Shown here piece after piece: positions 27,772 to 36,221 of a DNA stretch of 64,000 nucleotides. The stretch is from Photobacterium angustum (GTDB lineage: Bacteria > Pseudomonadota > Gammaproteobacteria > Enterobacterales > Vibrionaceae): contig NZ_PYOM01000015.1 in NCBI RefSeq assembly GCF_003026365.1, positions 62,001-126,000 of the forward strand, in the 5' to 3' direction. The notes beneath the pieces were generated by a model that saw only the letters and a list, made by a program, of their open reading frames with translations, was not told the origin of the DNA and did no database searches. Position 1 is the stretch's first letter. Every line of letters starts with the position of its first letter. The translations under genes and the position numbers were made by a program.

Positions 27772-29754
27772 ATGTCTGAAAAACTTATACTGTTCTACCA
27801 AGATGTTGATCAAAATCCGTATGTGACGTTTAACTCAGACGGTGAGGGGGTATCCCGAATTTTTGATATCGACTGGAATTTTTATGCTTTAAACCAGAAC
27901 AAAAAAACAATTTCTTTTAGACATATTGATAAAAAGTACTGTCAAGATATTCAGTATTACCTTTATATTCTGATGCAATGGCAAAAGAAGAACTCAAGCT
28001 CTGATTCCCATGCAGCTATTGGCACTTTGATAAATATTAGGAATAAATTAAACAGCCTTGCGACCCGTTGGGGGAAAAGTGATTTCAGCTTACTTTCGAG
28101 TGAACGAGAATGGAAAAGGTGTACAAAAAAGTTAGAAGGGGTTGGATCAGAAAGTACGTGTCAACTCATTGCTTCTGTTATTAACGCACTAAATAAAGCA
28201 GGGCTTGTGACACGTTATGTCCATAAACGAGAGTATATCAAGTGGGTTAATCCTGATGCCGCTGAGGGGCAAGCAATTGCATTTCCTGAAGCAATTCATG
28301 TCAGTATTTTGAAAACGGTTGTTGAGTTTGTGGAAACCTATCATCCGTATCGCCATCAGATATCAAAGGCGATGGAAAAGCTGTATAAGTATCAGGATGA
28401 AATGCTTAATGCTGAGCTTAAAGTGTTAGGTGTAAGTGCTCTAACTGAGAGGCAAATGAAGACAATCAGCGTAAAGATATCTCGCAGAACAAGTAAATGG
28501 TCTGAACGAAAAGCCATTCCTAATTTCTCATTTCATAGGCGTGGAAATTGGTTAGGCACATTGCTCAGGATGTGTTTTATCTGTATCGGTTTGTTCTCCG
28601 CAGCCCGAAAGGAAGAGCTACTCTCCATGAACAAAGAGAGCTATGACGATACATTAGCCGCAGTCTCCAAGGTCTCAGGGTTTTCGACAAAGGGAAATAA
28701 GGGCGAAAAGATTTATACGACTTGGAATACTGCACCTATTGCAAAGTTAGCGCTGGAGCTAGCTTTTGATGCCACGCAGGCCGCAAGGAAATATCAGTTA
28801 GAGCTACTGGATAATGGTTATCAAAATGGTCAGCTATCCAAAGACAAATATAACGCAATGCGACAAGACCTTGAAGGTGCCTTCATTTCCTCTGATATCC
28901 CTTATGACAGCTCGGTATTATTAAATAAATCGTCGCTACAGAGCACGCTTGTAGGCGTTGGTGATGCATTGAATATGAAAGAATTCAACATTATTGCGAC
29001 CGCCGAAGACGTTGACGAATTCAACCAGTTAAATCCAAGCCGCGTAGGTAGCTTAAAGGTCGGAGGCGGTTTACCTAAGCTTACCCCTCACGATTTACGG
29101 CGGAGTTTTGTGGTATTTATGGTGAAGAACCGACTGGGCAATGCGCTTACAGTCAAATACCAGCTTAAGCACCGCAACATAAACATGTCCAATTGGTACG
29201 CAAATTATTCCGAGCTGGCGCGTACCAACCAACTGTTGATGGATACTCAGTTAATGAGTGAATTTGATGAAGCTATTGAAAGTTCAGCGGTCGACGCATG
29301 GGATGAGATTTACAACGTATCCAACACCTTAAGCGGTGCAGAAGGTGAACGCATAGCCCAGAGTAAAGCAGAGAGGCTGGCACAGGGAGAGGAAATTGTT
29401 ATGTCCCGAAGTGAGTTGCTCGCTTTGGTAAGGTCTGGTGACAAATCCATTGTGTTACTTCCTACAGGGGGCTACTGCACCAACCGTAACTGTGAGCGCC
29501 TTTGCTCTCTGATGGATATTGTTGAAGCTCCCTGTGAGCATAAGGTAATCACTGATAAGGCGGCCAAAAGGCTTTCAAAGGAGCGGGACAACCTCATTGC
29601 TTCATTCAGGGCAATAAATGACATGGGTGATTATGCCAGTGAATTGATTCTGGATGCCAGAAAAAAGAAGATTCAGTCCATTGAACCTACATTGGTCAAA
29701 CACAGCATCCCTTTTGATAGCTTCAATGATGATATTAAGGCGGTATGGTCATGA
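27772..29754 (+). CDS. intB: Tyrosine recombinase IntB-like, SE/GMT module
   Basis: This 660-residue protein has a complete recombinase active site: R279 in SAARKEELLSM, H440-x2-R443 in TPHDLRRSF, H467 in YQLKHRNINMSNWY, and a tyrosine at 476 or 479. A cysteine-rich C-terminal segment (CTNRNCERLCSL...APCEHKV) parallels the one in Tfp. It is likely the second active recombinase for integration and excision. AGGGATAGGGT precedes the start. The last codons overlap the next gene. Confidence 0.8.
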   Translation: MSEKLILFYQDVDQNPYVTFNSDGEGVSRIFDIDWNFYALNQNKKTISFRHIDKKYCQDIQYYLYILMQWQKKNSSSDSHAAIGTLINIRNKLNSLATRWGKSDFSLLSSEREWKRCTKKLEGVGSESTCQLIASVINALNKAGLVTRYVHKREYIKWVNPDAAEGQAIAFPEAIHVSILKTVVEFVETYHPYRHQISKAMEKLYKYQDEMLNAELKVLGVSALTERQMKTISVKISRRTSKWSERKAIPNFSFHRRGNWLGTLLRMCFICIGLFSAARKEELLSMNKESYDDTLAAVSKVSGFSTKGNKGEKIYTTWNTAPIAKLALELAFDATQAARKYQLELLDNGYQNGQLSKDKYNAMRQDLEGAFISSDIPYDSSVLLNKSSLQSTLVGVGDALNMKEFNIIATAEDVDEFNQLNPSRVGSLKVGGGLPKLTPHDLRRSFVVFMVKNRLGNALTVKYQLKHRNINMSNWYANYSELARTNQLLMDTQLMSEFDEAIESSAVDAWDEIYNVSNTLSGAEGERIAQSKAERLAQGEEIVMSRSELLALVRSGDKSIVLLPTGGYCTNRNCERLCSLMDIVEAPCEHKVITDKAAKRLSKERDNLIASFRAINDMGDYASELILDARKKKIQSIEPTLVKHSIPFDSFNDDIKAVWS

Positions 29755-30212
29755 AAGTTGAATATAAGGCAACCTGCAAGGCAGAAGGGTTACTAGTCAA
29801 TGCATTTCAGCGACTATTAGTTGGTAAGCCGCTTCATGTTAAGGCAACGGGTAAACTCACATTAAATCGAATCAATAAAGAAGCCCAGCTTGGTAATAGC
29901 TATGTCCATAAGTTCAAAGAGTTTGTGGCCTACGCCAAACCTGTTATCGATGAATACAACTTTAACCGCGATAAGGCGATGACAACAGGATTAGATATTG
30001 AGCTAGATGTTCCTTTGTCTGAACTTGACAGGCTAAAGCATGAATTAAAAAAAGCTAATGAGCTTAAGGATAAATATAGATTGCTACGAAACAATGCCAT
30101 TGAGGCGCGAAAACAGTTAGAGGCTGAAAATGCTAGGTTACGATTTAGGGTGTTTGACCTTCAACAAGAGTTATCAGATGAAAATTCAGTTGTGACCCCA
30201 GTCAAGTTCTGA
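29751..30212 (+). CDS. srap: Small coiled-coil recombination auxiliary protein (Srap-like)
   Basis: This roughly 153-residue basic protein has an N-terminal helical region (ATGKLTLNRINKEAQLGNSY, possibly a helix-turn-helix) and a C-terminal coiled coil from about residue 85 to 145. Small coiled-coil proteins close the operon in SE elements (srap) and in Tn554-type transposons (tnpC). The start at 29751 overlaps the intB stop as ATGA; an ATG at 29745 is also possible. It is the last gene of the recombinase operon. Confidence 0.65.
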   Translation: MKVEYKATCKAEGLLVNAFQRLLVGKPLHVKATGKLTLNRINKEAQLGNSYVHKFKEFVAYAKPVIDEYNFNRDKAMTTGLDIELDVPLSELDRLKHELKKANELKDKYRLLRNNAIEARKQLEAENARLRFRVFDLQQELSDENSVVTPVKF

Positions 30213-30409
30213 GACTGATGTGTCGATACAACTTGACTTGGTTGTTGAGCTTAAGTTACTGCTTTATAAAATAATATAGCTTTTTCATAGTGGTTCATTC
30301 ACTCTTTCTGTAAATGGATTGTGGTGATAGACTACATGGATAGATACTAAATTATTTACTCCCACTCTGGAGCGCATTTTGTCAACTTGAGTGACTTGAG
30401 GGTTCAGTT

Positions 30410-32248
30410 TTGATTATAAAAAACTTAAAGGTTGAAGAAGGTTTTTTTAATAACCTCGATCTAGATTTTTCTACAGGACTAAATGTGCTGGTAGGTGGTC
30501 GAGGTGTGGGGAAAACCTCTATTATAGAATTACTTCGATTCGGGTTAGGTGCTACCAGTCTATCAGGGGAAGGGGCGTCATCTTCAGCCACACATGCCCT
30601 ATCAATACTCCAATCATCCGGAAGGGTAACTATAGAACTTGAACTTCCGTCTGGTGAAGAGATTAGTATTTCTAAATCAGCCCAAGAGAATACCCCTTTA
30701 GTCGGAGCTTCTTATGTTCCTCCAATTATTTTCTCACAGAAAGAGATTGAAACGGTTGGTGTAAGTAAAGCTGGCCGTTTGGCTTTGATTGATAGTTTTT
30801 TACCTGATGTAGAAAACACGAAAGAGCTTATAAAGCAATCTAATTTTGTTTTGAGAAGTCTTTGTGCTAATTATCACTCTGCCAAACAAGAGCTAACTGA
30901 TCTGATAGAGAAAACTTCAGATGAGAAGAACTTAAAAGAGCGAGAGCTAAGTCTTCAGAAAATGCATGAGGATCACCAAAAAGCAAACAAAAGGCTTCTA
31001 AAGAGTGAGGGAAATATATCAAGAGTACAACAGAAATTAGCCACTATCTCCGTTAATATTCAAAACTTATTGACAGTTAAAGAGTCTGTTGTAAGAAGAG
31101 TAAGTACATTAAATTCGATCTTTACTTTCGATGATAGTGATTTTTCCAGTTTGTTGTTAGATTTTGATAAGCCCCTTTATTCATCATTGATATCTCGTCG
31201 AGAGCAAGATGAAATGATGCTTCAAGCAATACTAGATAACAATAAATCGTCTTTGAAAGAAATTGATGATCATTTAAGTTTATTGCAACTCCAAAAGACT
31301 GAACTTGAGAAAGAAGCACGTAAAACCAGAGCCGAAGTAGATAGTTTTACAGAAGGCGCTGGTGCAATGTTAAGTGAACTGGGACGCGTAAGGGAGCAAC
31401 TTGCTCAAGTAGCTAACTATACCCATATCGCGAATCAAAAGAGTGCTCAGGTAAATGATTTATATAATCAAATACAAGATCAACTATTAAAAACCTATGA
31501 ATTAAAAGATGCAATTTACAAATCTAGACTAGATGTCGTGCAGCATTTGAACACAAATCTTCAGCCAAATGTAACAGTCGTTTGCCGCCAACAAACAAAT
31601 CTATCTGAGTACTCATCAAACTTAGAGGCTGCATTAAGAGGTTCTGGGCTTAAATATAAGGAACTGTTGGAGAAGATTACTAATAATGTAAGTCCACAAT
31701 GGCTTCTTTATTATACTGCAGCTAATAAGTTTGAAGAATTTTCTAGTGCGCTAAATATACCTGTAGATAGAGCTGCACGACTACTTGGGCATCTATCTGA
31801 AATTGATCTAGGGTTAGTGCTGTCTTCTAATATAGAAGATGTTGTTGACTGTATGCTTCTAGATCATGGTAAATATAAAAGTATTGGAGAGCTATCGATC
31901 GGCCAGAGATGCACAGTAGCTCTGTCAATAATTTTAGAAAATAAAAATAGGGTACTTGTTATAGATCAGCCAGAGGACCATTTAGACAATGAGTTTATTG
32001 TAAATACTCTGATTAAGGCAATCCGACAGAGAGCCGATCTAGCTCAGACTATTCTTTCTAGTCATAATGCAAATATTCCAGTCTTAGGGAATGCGTCTCG
32101 AGTTATTAACTTAGACTCTAATGGTCGAAAAGGCTTTGTTAAAACTTTTGGTGGCATCAATGAAGCTGCAGTGAAGAATAGCATTGAGTCGATTATGGAA
32201 GGGGGAAAGGAAGCTTTCCAACATCGTTCAACTTTTTACTCGAGCTAA
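30410..32248 (+). CDS. SMC/RecN-like ABC ATPase, first gene of putative defence operon
   Basis: This 612-residue ATPase has an N-terminal Walker A (GGRGVGKTS, residues 29-37), a long coiled-coil middle (about 150-390), and a C-terminal half with the ABC signature LSIGQR, Walker B VLVIDQPEDHLDN and the H-loop SSHNANIPVLG. The IDQPEDxLDN...HNANIPVLG pattern resembles the ATPase part of TrlF-type and other SMC-like defence ATPases, which sense or bind DNA. The start is TTG at 30410 with GAGGG seven bases upstream. The histidine kinase starts one base after its stop, so the three genes form one operon. I saw no separate sensor domain in the three proteins, so this ATPase may be the sensor. Confidence 0.8.
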   Translation: MIIKNLKVEEGFFNNLDLDFSTGLNVLVGGRGVGKTSIIELLRFGLGATSLSGEGASSSATHALSILQSSGRVTIELELPSGEEISISKSAQENTPLVGASYVPPIIFSQKEIETVGVSKAGRLALIDSFLPDVENTKELIKQSNFVLRSLCANYHSAKQELTDLIEKTSDEKNLKERELSLQKMHEDHQKANKRLLKSEGNISRVQQKLATISVNIQNLLTVKESVVRRVSTLNSIFTFDDSDFSSLLLDFDKPLYSSLISRREQDEMMLQAILDNNKSSLKEIDDHLSLLQLQKTELEKEARKTRAEVDSFTEGAGAMLSELGRVREQLAQVANYTHIANQKSAQVNDLYNQIQDQLLKTYELKDAIYKSRLDVVQHLNTNLQPNVTVVCRQQTNLSEYSSNLEAALRGSGLKYKELLEKITNNVSPQWLLYYTAANKFEEFSSALNIPVDRAARLLGHLSEIDLGLVLSSNIEDVVDCMLLDHGKYKSIGELSIGQRCTVALSIILENKNRVLVIDQPEDHLDNEFIVNTLIKAIRQRADLAQTILSSHNANIPVLGNASRVINLDSNGRKGFVKTFGGINEAAVKNSIESIMEGGKEAFQHRSTFYSS

Positions 32249-32249
32249 A

Positions 32250-33140
32250 ATGACTATTTTTGACATAATCAATGAGATCAAGGGCCTTACTCCAGAAGCT
32301 CAACATGAACAATTTAAGAAACTCAAAACTTCTCTTTCGAAACAAGAGTTACGCCAAATTGCTGATGAAGCCCATACGATTGATCCTCCTTGGTTTCGGA
32401 ATGCTCTTTTAAAAGCTATTGAGCTTAGAACTCCGATTCTTGTTGATGAAGCACAACCCGAAGTTAAAGGAGATGTAGCTTACAATATTGAAGAGATTCG
32501 TAGTGAAGCCGTAGCGGAGAGTATCGGCCAAATTGTTCATGAGTTATCTCCAATAATTGGTTCTTTAGAGCTATCTGCAGCTAGAGAGTTACAGTCATAT
32601 GATAATTCTCGCACAAAAAGAGAAATAGGAAGGCTACAAGAAATGGTAGAGATGTTCTCTGCTTGGCGACGTGCAGAGCAACGACCTAATTACCGAAAGG
32701 TAAATGTATATTCATTAGTTTATGATGAAGTTCAAAGAGGTTGTGATAAAGCTCCTGATATTGAAATAGTAGTTAATATTGATGATGATCTTAGTTTTGA
32801 TTTGGATTGCTCATTAACACAAACAATTATATCCAATGCTCTTAGAAATGCGATTGAATCAACTAAGCAAGTACTTCACAGAAGTCCTAGAGGAATATTA
32901 GTTAGTTCCGGCCTAACAGACACACACTTTTGGTTATCTGTAATCGACGATGGTATAGGGCTACCAGAGTCTGAAGAGGTTTTACTCAAGAGTAGGTATA
33001 CGACTAAAGTTGGTAATACTGGATTAGGTCTTTCTATTGTAAATAAATCGATTTCATCAATGAATGGTACTTGGAACTTAAAGAACTCTTTACCTAATGG
33101 TGCAGAGTTCTACTTTGAAATACCGCGTGGAGAAAACTAA
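32250..33140 (+). CDS. Soluble histidine kinase, second gene of putative defence operon
   Basis: This 296-residue cytosolic kinase has no membrane segment. The phosphoacceptor H97 is in QIVHELSPI, the N box has N196 and N200, the G1 box is DDGIGL (233-238), and the F/G2 region reads KSRYTTKVGNTGLGLSIV. All ATP-binding and phosphotransfer residues are present. The N-terminal about 85 residues are helical and resemble no known sensor. I chose the ATG at 32250, one base after the ATPase stop; an upstream ATG at 32184 would overlap the ATPase by 65 bases. The next gene encodes a receiver, so the pair is a self-contained two-component system. Confidence 0.85.
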   Translation: MTIFDIINEIKGLTPEAQHEQFKKLKTSLSKQELRQIADEAHTIDPPWFRNALLKAIELRTPILVDEAQPEVKGDVAYNIEEIRSEAVAESIGQIVHELSPIIGSLELSAARELQSYDNSRTKREIGRLQEMVEMFSAWRRAEQRPNYRKVNVYSLVYDEVQRGCDKAPDIEIVVNIDDDLSFDLDCSLTQTIISNALRNAIESTKQVLHRSPRGILVSSGLTDTHFWLSVIDDGIGLPESEEVLLKSRYTTKVGNTGLGLSIVNKSISSMNGTWNLKNSLPNGAEFYFEIPRGEN

Positions 33141-34553
33141 TTGAAAGTACTACATGTAGAAGACAACGTTGCGTGGTTCAATGAAACTATACTTCCTGAA
33201 CTGAATGAATTTTGTGAAGTAGTTGATCATGCAGTTCACTTTTCTGCTGCTACTGAAAAACTTGAGCATAATACATATGACTACATTATTGTTGATCAAT
33301 CTATACCTATAGACGATAGTGGTTCATCTCCAGACATATCAAATGGTATTCGTTTTGCAGACCATGTTAGAGATAAATCGCCTGGTACTCCATTATTGAT
33401 TTTAACTGGGCAAGATAGAGACGAAGTTACTGAGAGATATGTAGAAGACCAAGAGCGTGTGATTTTTTGGGACGGGCAAGATAGAGGTCTTGTTAAAGTT
33501 CGCTCTAAAAGTCGACTGCTTTCTGCGCTAAGCTTGATTCAGGAAGCCGCCAAAGAACTTTCTCACGTAGAAAGTATTGAATTAGATATCGAAGGAAGTT
33601 TATCACTTAAGCACCTTCATAAAAGAGTCATCAAAATTTTTGCCAAGCGTAACGGGGCTGTTGCTGCGAAAGTTGAAGCATTAGGTGGAGGCCTATCTTC
33701 TTCAGCAGTGTTGAGAGTAACTTTAATAAATAGTTCTCTTCAACCTTTTCAACATGCGTTAGCCAAAATTGATCGGAAAACTGAAGTTGTAAAAGATGCA
33801 TCAAATTATACAAACTATATTCAGAAGCTTCCGGTAGGAAGTTTTCCTACATTGTTAGGACGATACTTTGCTGGGTGTGCTGATATGCAAGGGGTCTTCT
33901 ATCAATTTGCAAGTGACTATTCAGCAGATTATTTTGATGTTTTAGTTCAAGATCATGCTAGGGCTAAAATAGCTTTAGAACATGTTTTTCAGATATTAGA
34001 TTGTTGGGAGCAGGCTAGAATGGCGAGTAGCGTCCAACTTAGAGACATTAGAAGGAAATTATGTAGCGACCAAAAGTTTGCAGATTTGCAAGAGCAATTC
34101 TCAGATATAGATTTTGAAGCTCTTGAAAGAATGCAGATTCAGGTGTATCAGTCTATTCAACATGGGGACTTGCATGGTAAGAATATATTACTCACTGATT
34201 CTGGAGTGCAACCCATTCTGATTGATTACGGTGATATTCAAGAAGCACCTTGTGTACTGGATGTTGTTACGCTTGAGTTGAGTCCTTACTTTCATCCTGA
34301 TATAGCTGATAATTTTCGACCAAATCCAGACTACTTTGAGTTTTGGTTTGATGACTCGAAATATATAAATAATTCACCTTTTCCTGAAATCGCGAAATTC
34401 CTTCGAGAGAAGAAACAGGAGCGGGCAATATTGAATAAGGGATACGTAGCGACAGTTTATGCATATGCTTTAAGACAGCTTACATATAAAGATACGGATC
34501 ACCAAACTGCAACTTCTTTGGTGTACGCAGCAACAAAAAAATTAACTCAGTAG
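33141..34553 (+). CDS. Response regulator fused to an APH/protein-kinase-like domain, third gene of putative defence operon
   Basis: This 470-residue protein starts with a receiver domain (acidic pocket E7-D8, phosphoacceptor D52 in YIIVDQ, T89 in LILTG). The rest is a phosphotransferase of the aminoglycoside-kinase/protein-kinase fold: a glycine-rich loop (LGGGLSSSAVLRV, 181-193), a candidate lysine K209 in LAKIDRK, the catalytic loop HGDLHGKN (341-348) with D343 and N348, and the metal-binding D362 in IDYGD. It resembles kinase-like domains named TCAD9 in conflict-system surveys, from memory. There is no DNA-binding domain, so the output is phosphorylation of an unknown target. The start is TTG directly after the kinase stop, needed to include the first strand; GGAG lies nine bases upstream. 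Confidence 0.82.
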   Translation: MKVLHVEDNVAWFNETILPELNEFCEVVDHAVHFSAATEKLEHNTYDYIIVDQSIPIDDSGSSPDISNGIRFADHVRDKSPGTPLLILTGQDRDEVTERYVEDQERVIFWDGQDRGLVKVRSKSRLLSALSLIQEAAKELSHVESIELDIEGSLSLKHLHKRVIKIFAKRNGAVAAKVEALGGGLSSSAVLRVTLINSSLQPFQHALAKIDRKTEVVKDASNYTNYIQKLPVGSFPTLLGRYFAGCADMQGVFYQFASDYSADYFDVLVQDHARAKIALEHVFQILDCWEQARMASSVQLRDIRRKLCSDQKFADLQEQFSDIDFEALERMQIQVYQSIQHGDLHGKNILLTDSGVQPILIDYGDIQEAPCVLDVVTLELSPYFHPDIADNFRPNPDYFEFWFDDSKYINNSPFPEIAKFLREKKQERAILNKGYVATVYAYALRQLTYKDTDHQTATSLVYAATKKLTQ

Positions 34554-34563
34554 TAGGGTGTTT

Positions 34564-34647
34564 ATAGATTTCATAACATTAGTGGTGAAATCTATAATAG
34601 TCTCTCGAGCTATGTTTGAAATACTACGTTTCAAACTGTTGTTTTTA
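34564..34647 (+). terminator. Two hairpins after the signalling operon; second is a terminator
   Basis: The first hairpin, ATAGATTTCA (34564-34573) with TGAAATCTAT (34586-34595), has no T run. The second, GTTTGAAA (34614-34621) with TTTCAAAC (34629-34636), is followed by TGTTGTTTTT and is a plausible terminator. Confidence 0.6.
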
Positions 34648-34985
34648 GATCAGGCCTATATGTGATTTTACTTTCTTATACAAAGTAATTTTTGTCTAGC
34701 TTCATTGCAGGTAGTTATTCTGACTCCTCAGGTCAACTGTACGAATAAATCATGATTAATCAGGGCCAGTGTTAGATCGAGATGAGCAACTACAAGTAAA
34801 TGTACCTCATTTGAACGTTGAGAATTTATTGGATCAATTCTCAACTTTTTCCCCGAAGATTCCTAAAAAATCAGAAATCGCTCCATCCCTCGTCATAACT
34901 CGCTTCTCTCATGATTCATAAAAAACAAAGTTAATTATTGGAAGAAACAAATCATCCTTTACGTCGTTGATTTTAAAAATATATT
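34648..34985. other. Island right end and flank, no gene seen
   Basis: This stretch contains AT-rich island DNA without a gene, the right attachment copy at 34817-34827, and core DNA between the ycgN terminator remnant and the cpdP terminator. No coding frame of note is present. Confidence 0.5.
34815..34851 (+). terminator. Right attachment site (attR) overlapping the displaced ycgN terminator
   Basis: GTTGAGAATT (34817-34826) pairs with AATTCTCAAC (34836-34845), followed by TTTTT. The right arm plus T run is the original ycgN terminator half; the left arm is the island-end copy of the 11-bp core. The hairpin is therefore preserved, but now 13 kb from ycgN. Confidence 0.75.
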
Positions 34986-35014
34986 AAAGGCTCGTTATCT
35001 AACGAGCCTTTTTG
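34986..35014. terminator. Terminator after cpdP (bidirectional)
   Basis: The perfect stem AAAGGCTCGTT/AACGAGCCTTT with a four-base loop has A and T runs on each side. It lies just beyond the cpdP stop. Confidence 0.88.
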
Positions 35015-35031
35015 TTTATTTTTACAATAAT

Positions 35032-36015
35032 CTAAAGCAGCGTTCTATCGCCTTGCTCAGTGAAGATAAAATTAACGCCTAGTTTATTATCGGCTTGAAG
35101 CTCTTGCTCTATAACGGTTTGTGGATTCGTGCCTTTTTTTAAGCTGTGCTTAATGTGTGTGATGATCACATTAAGATCTTTTAATGGTTGTTCACCGCCA
35201 ACATAGCCTGCCAATGAATCTAATTCTGTGAGTAACCATCTAGGTGTTAGGTGACCAAAGAGTAATTTATCAGGTGTGCTATTGCTAAAAGAAGTCTCAA
35301 TGAAGATCCCTTTTAGTTTCTTTTGCTGAATATACGGTGCAATCTGCTGCCAAATAGTATCTAACGCTGTGCTTTTTTCTACTGCGTCAGGACCAGTATC
35401 CCCTAAATAAATGACCACTTCGTTGGCGGCATTTTTAAATAAGAATGCGGTAGATTCTGCACCTGAGTGGCTTAATGGAAAGGCTTTTACTTTTAATTCG
35501 GTATTGGCAACGGGCAACCACTGGTTGATAGTCAGTGTTGCTAATTCATATTTGCCGAGTTTAAAGCCTTCACCTTGACTCGTAAAATTAGGCCATGCTT
35601 TCCAATTAAAATAATCTTGGCTGATAGTTTGATGAACAGATGGAAGGGCATAAATAGGTTTTTTACTGTCATCTGGTGAAGCAATAATAAGTCCTGCGAT
35701 GTGATCAAGATGGGCATGACTAATGAAGTAGCCTTGAATTTTCTGGGTTAGGATATAACCTTCTTGGGTATAAGGGCTGGATATAGGTACCATCATGTCA
35801 CTAAACGCATCTTTATTAGTCGCAGCGATAAGCCCATTGACAATGCTACCTGCATCTAAGGTTATGTAATTGTTGTCGGTGTTTGATTTCAGCATAAATG
35901 CGGTAAGGTTGCCGTCTTGGATCCCACCTTTAGCGCCAAGTGTAATAACATCAAACCCTGCAAAGCTGAACGATGAATAGCAACACAGTGCAGCCATAAT
36001 TAAATGTTTGTTCAT
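35032..36015 (-). CDS. cpdP: Periplasmic 3',5'-cyclic-nucleotide phosphodiesterase CpdP
   Basis: This 327-residue exported class II phosphodiesterase has a signal peptide (about 1-19, ending FSFA) and a metallo-beta-lactamase-type fold. The metal motif is SHAHLDHIAGL at about residue 99, with further ligands in LSHSGAEST, YLGDTGPD and ITHIKHSL. It matches the CpdP described in Vibrio fischeri, which hydrolyses external cAMP in the periplasm. It is the first core gene to the right of the island and reads toward it. Confidence 0.88.
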   Translation of the reverse strand: MNKHLIMAALCCYSSFSFAGFDVITLGAKGGIQDGNLTAFMLKSNTDNNYITLDAGSIVNGLIAATNKDAFSDMMVPISSPYTQEGYILTQKIQGYFISHAHLDHIAGLIIASPDDSKKPIYALPSVHQTISQDYFNWKAWPNFTSQGEGFKLGKYELATLTINQWLPVANTELKVKAFPLSHSGAESTAFLFKNAANEVVIYLGDTGPDAVEKSTALDTIWQQIAPYIQQKKLKGIFIETSFSNSTPDKLLFGHLTPRWLLTELDSLAGYVGGEQPLKDLNVIITHIKHSLKKGTNPQTVIEQELQADNKLGVNFIFTEQGDRTLL

Positions 36016-36161
36016 AAAAATCCATACTGATAAGAAATGATTTTAGTGCTTTTAAGCGCTAAAACGTAACTTGAAAGAGTCCTAATACAGCGAGATATAT
36101 ACAAAAGACTCGGTTGAGAGCAAAGTGATTTTTATAAGAAGTGAGAGATAGCTGAAATAAA

Positions 36162-36199
36162 AAATAGCCTAATAAATAAGTATGCTTATTAGGCTATTT
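36162..36199. terminator. Terminator after ypfJ
   Basis: The perfect arms AAATAGCCTAATAA and TTATTAGGCTATTT with a ten-base loop are flanked by A and T runs. Confidence 0.85.
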
Positions 36200-36221
36200 A
36201 GTGAAGGGGTTACTGAAGTAG

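Larger units (their letters stand above)
21765..34827 (+). mobile_element. Genomic island with SE/GMT-type recombinase module, about 13 kb
   Basis: The island is bounded by an exact 11-bp direct repeat GTTGAGAATTT at 21765-21775 and 34817-34827. The left copy is preceded by TAAATAACTTTTAAA at the ycgN stop, and the right copy is followed by TATTGGATC and AATTCTCAACTTTTT. Joining the two outer flanks restores a 13-bp stem (AAAGTTGAGAATT / AATTCTCAACTTT) plus T run directly after ycgN, which is the expected empty site. Contents are an HNH-type gene, a membrane coiled-coil gene, a four-gene recombinase operon and a three-gene signalling operon. All genes read left to right. Confidence 0.85.

Noticed and set aside
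30213..30409. A promoter for the signalling operon
   Set aside because: TTGACT at 30233 and TATAAA at 30265 are 26 bases apart, and other pairs are also badly spaced, so no promoter could be assigned with confidence.
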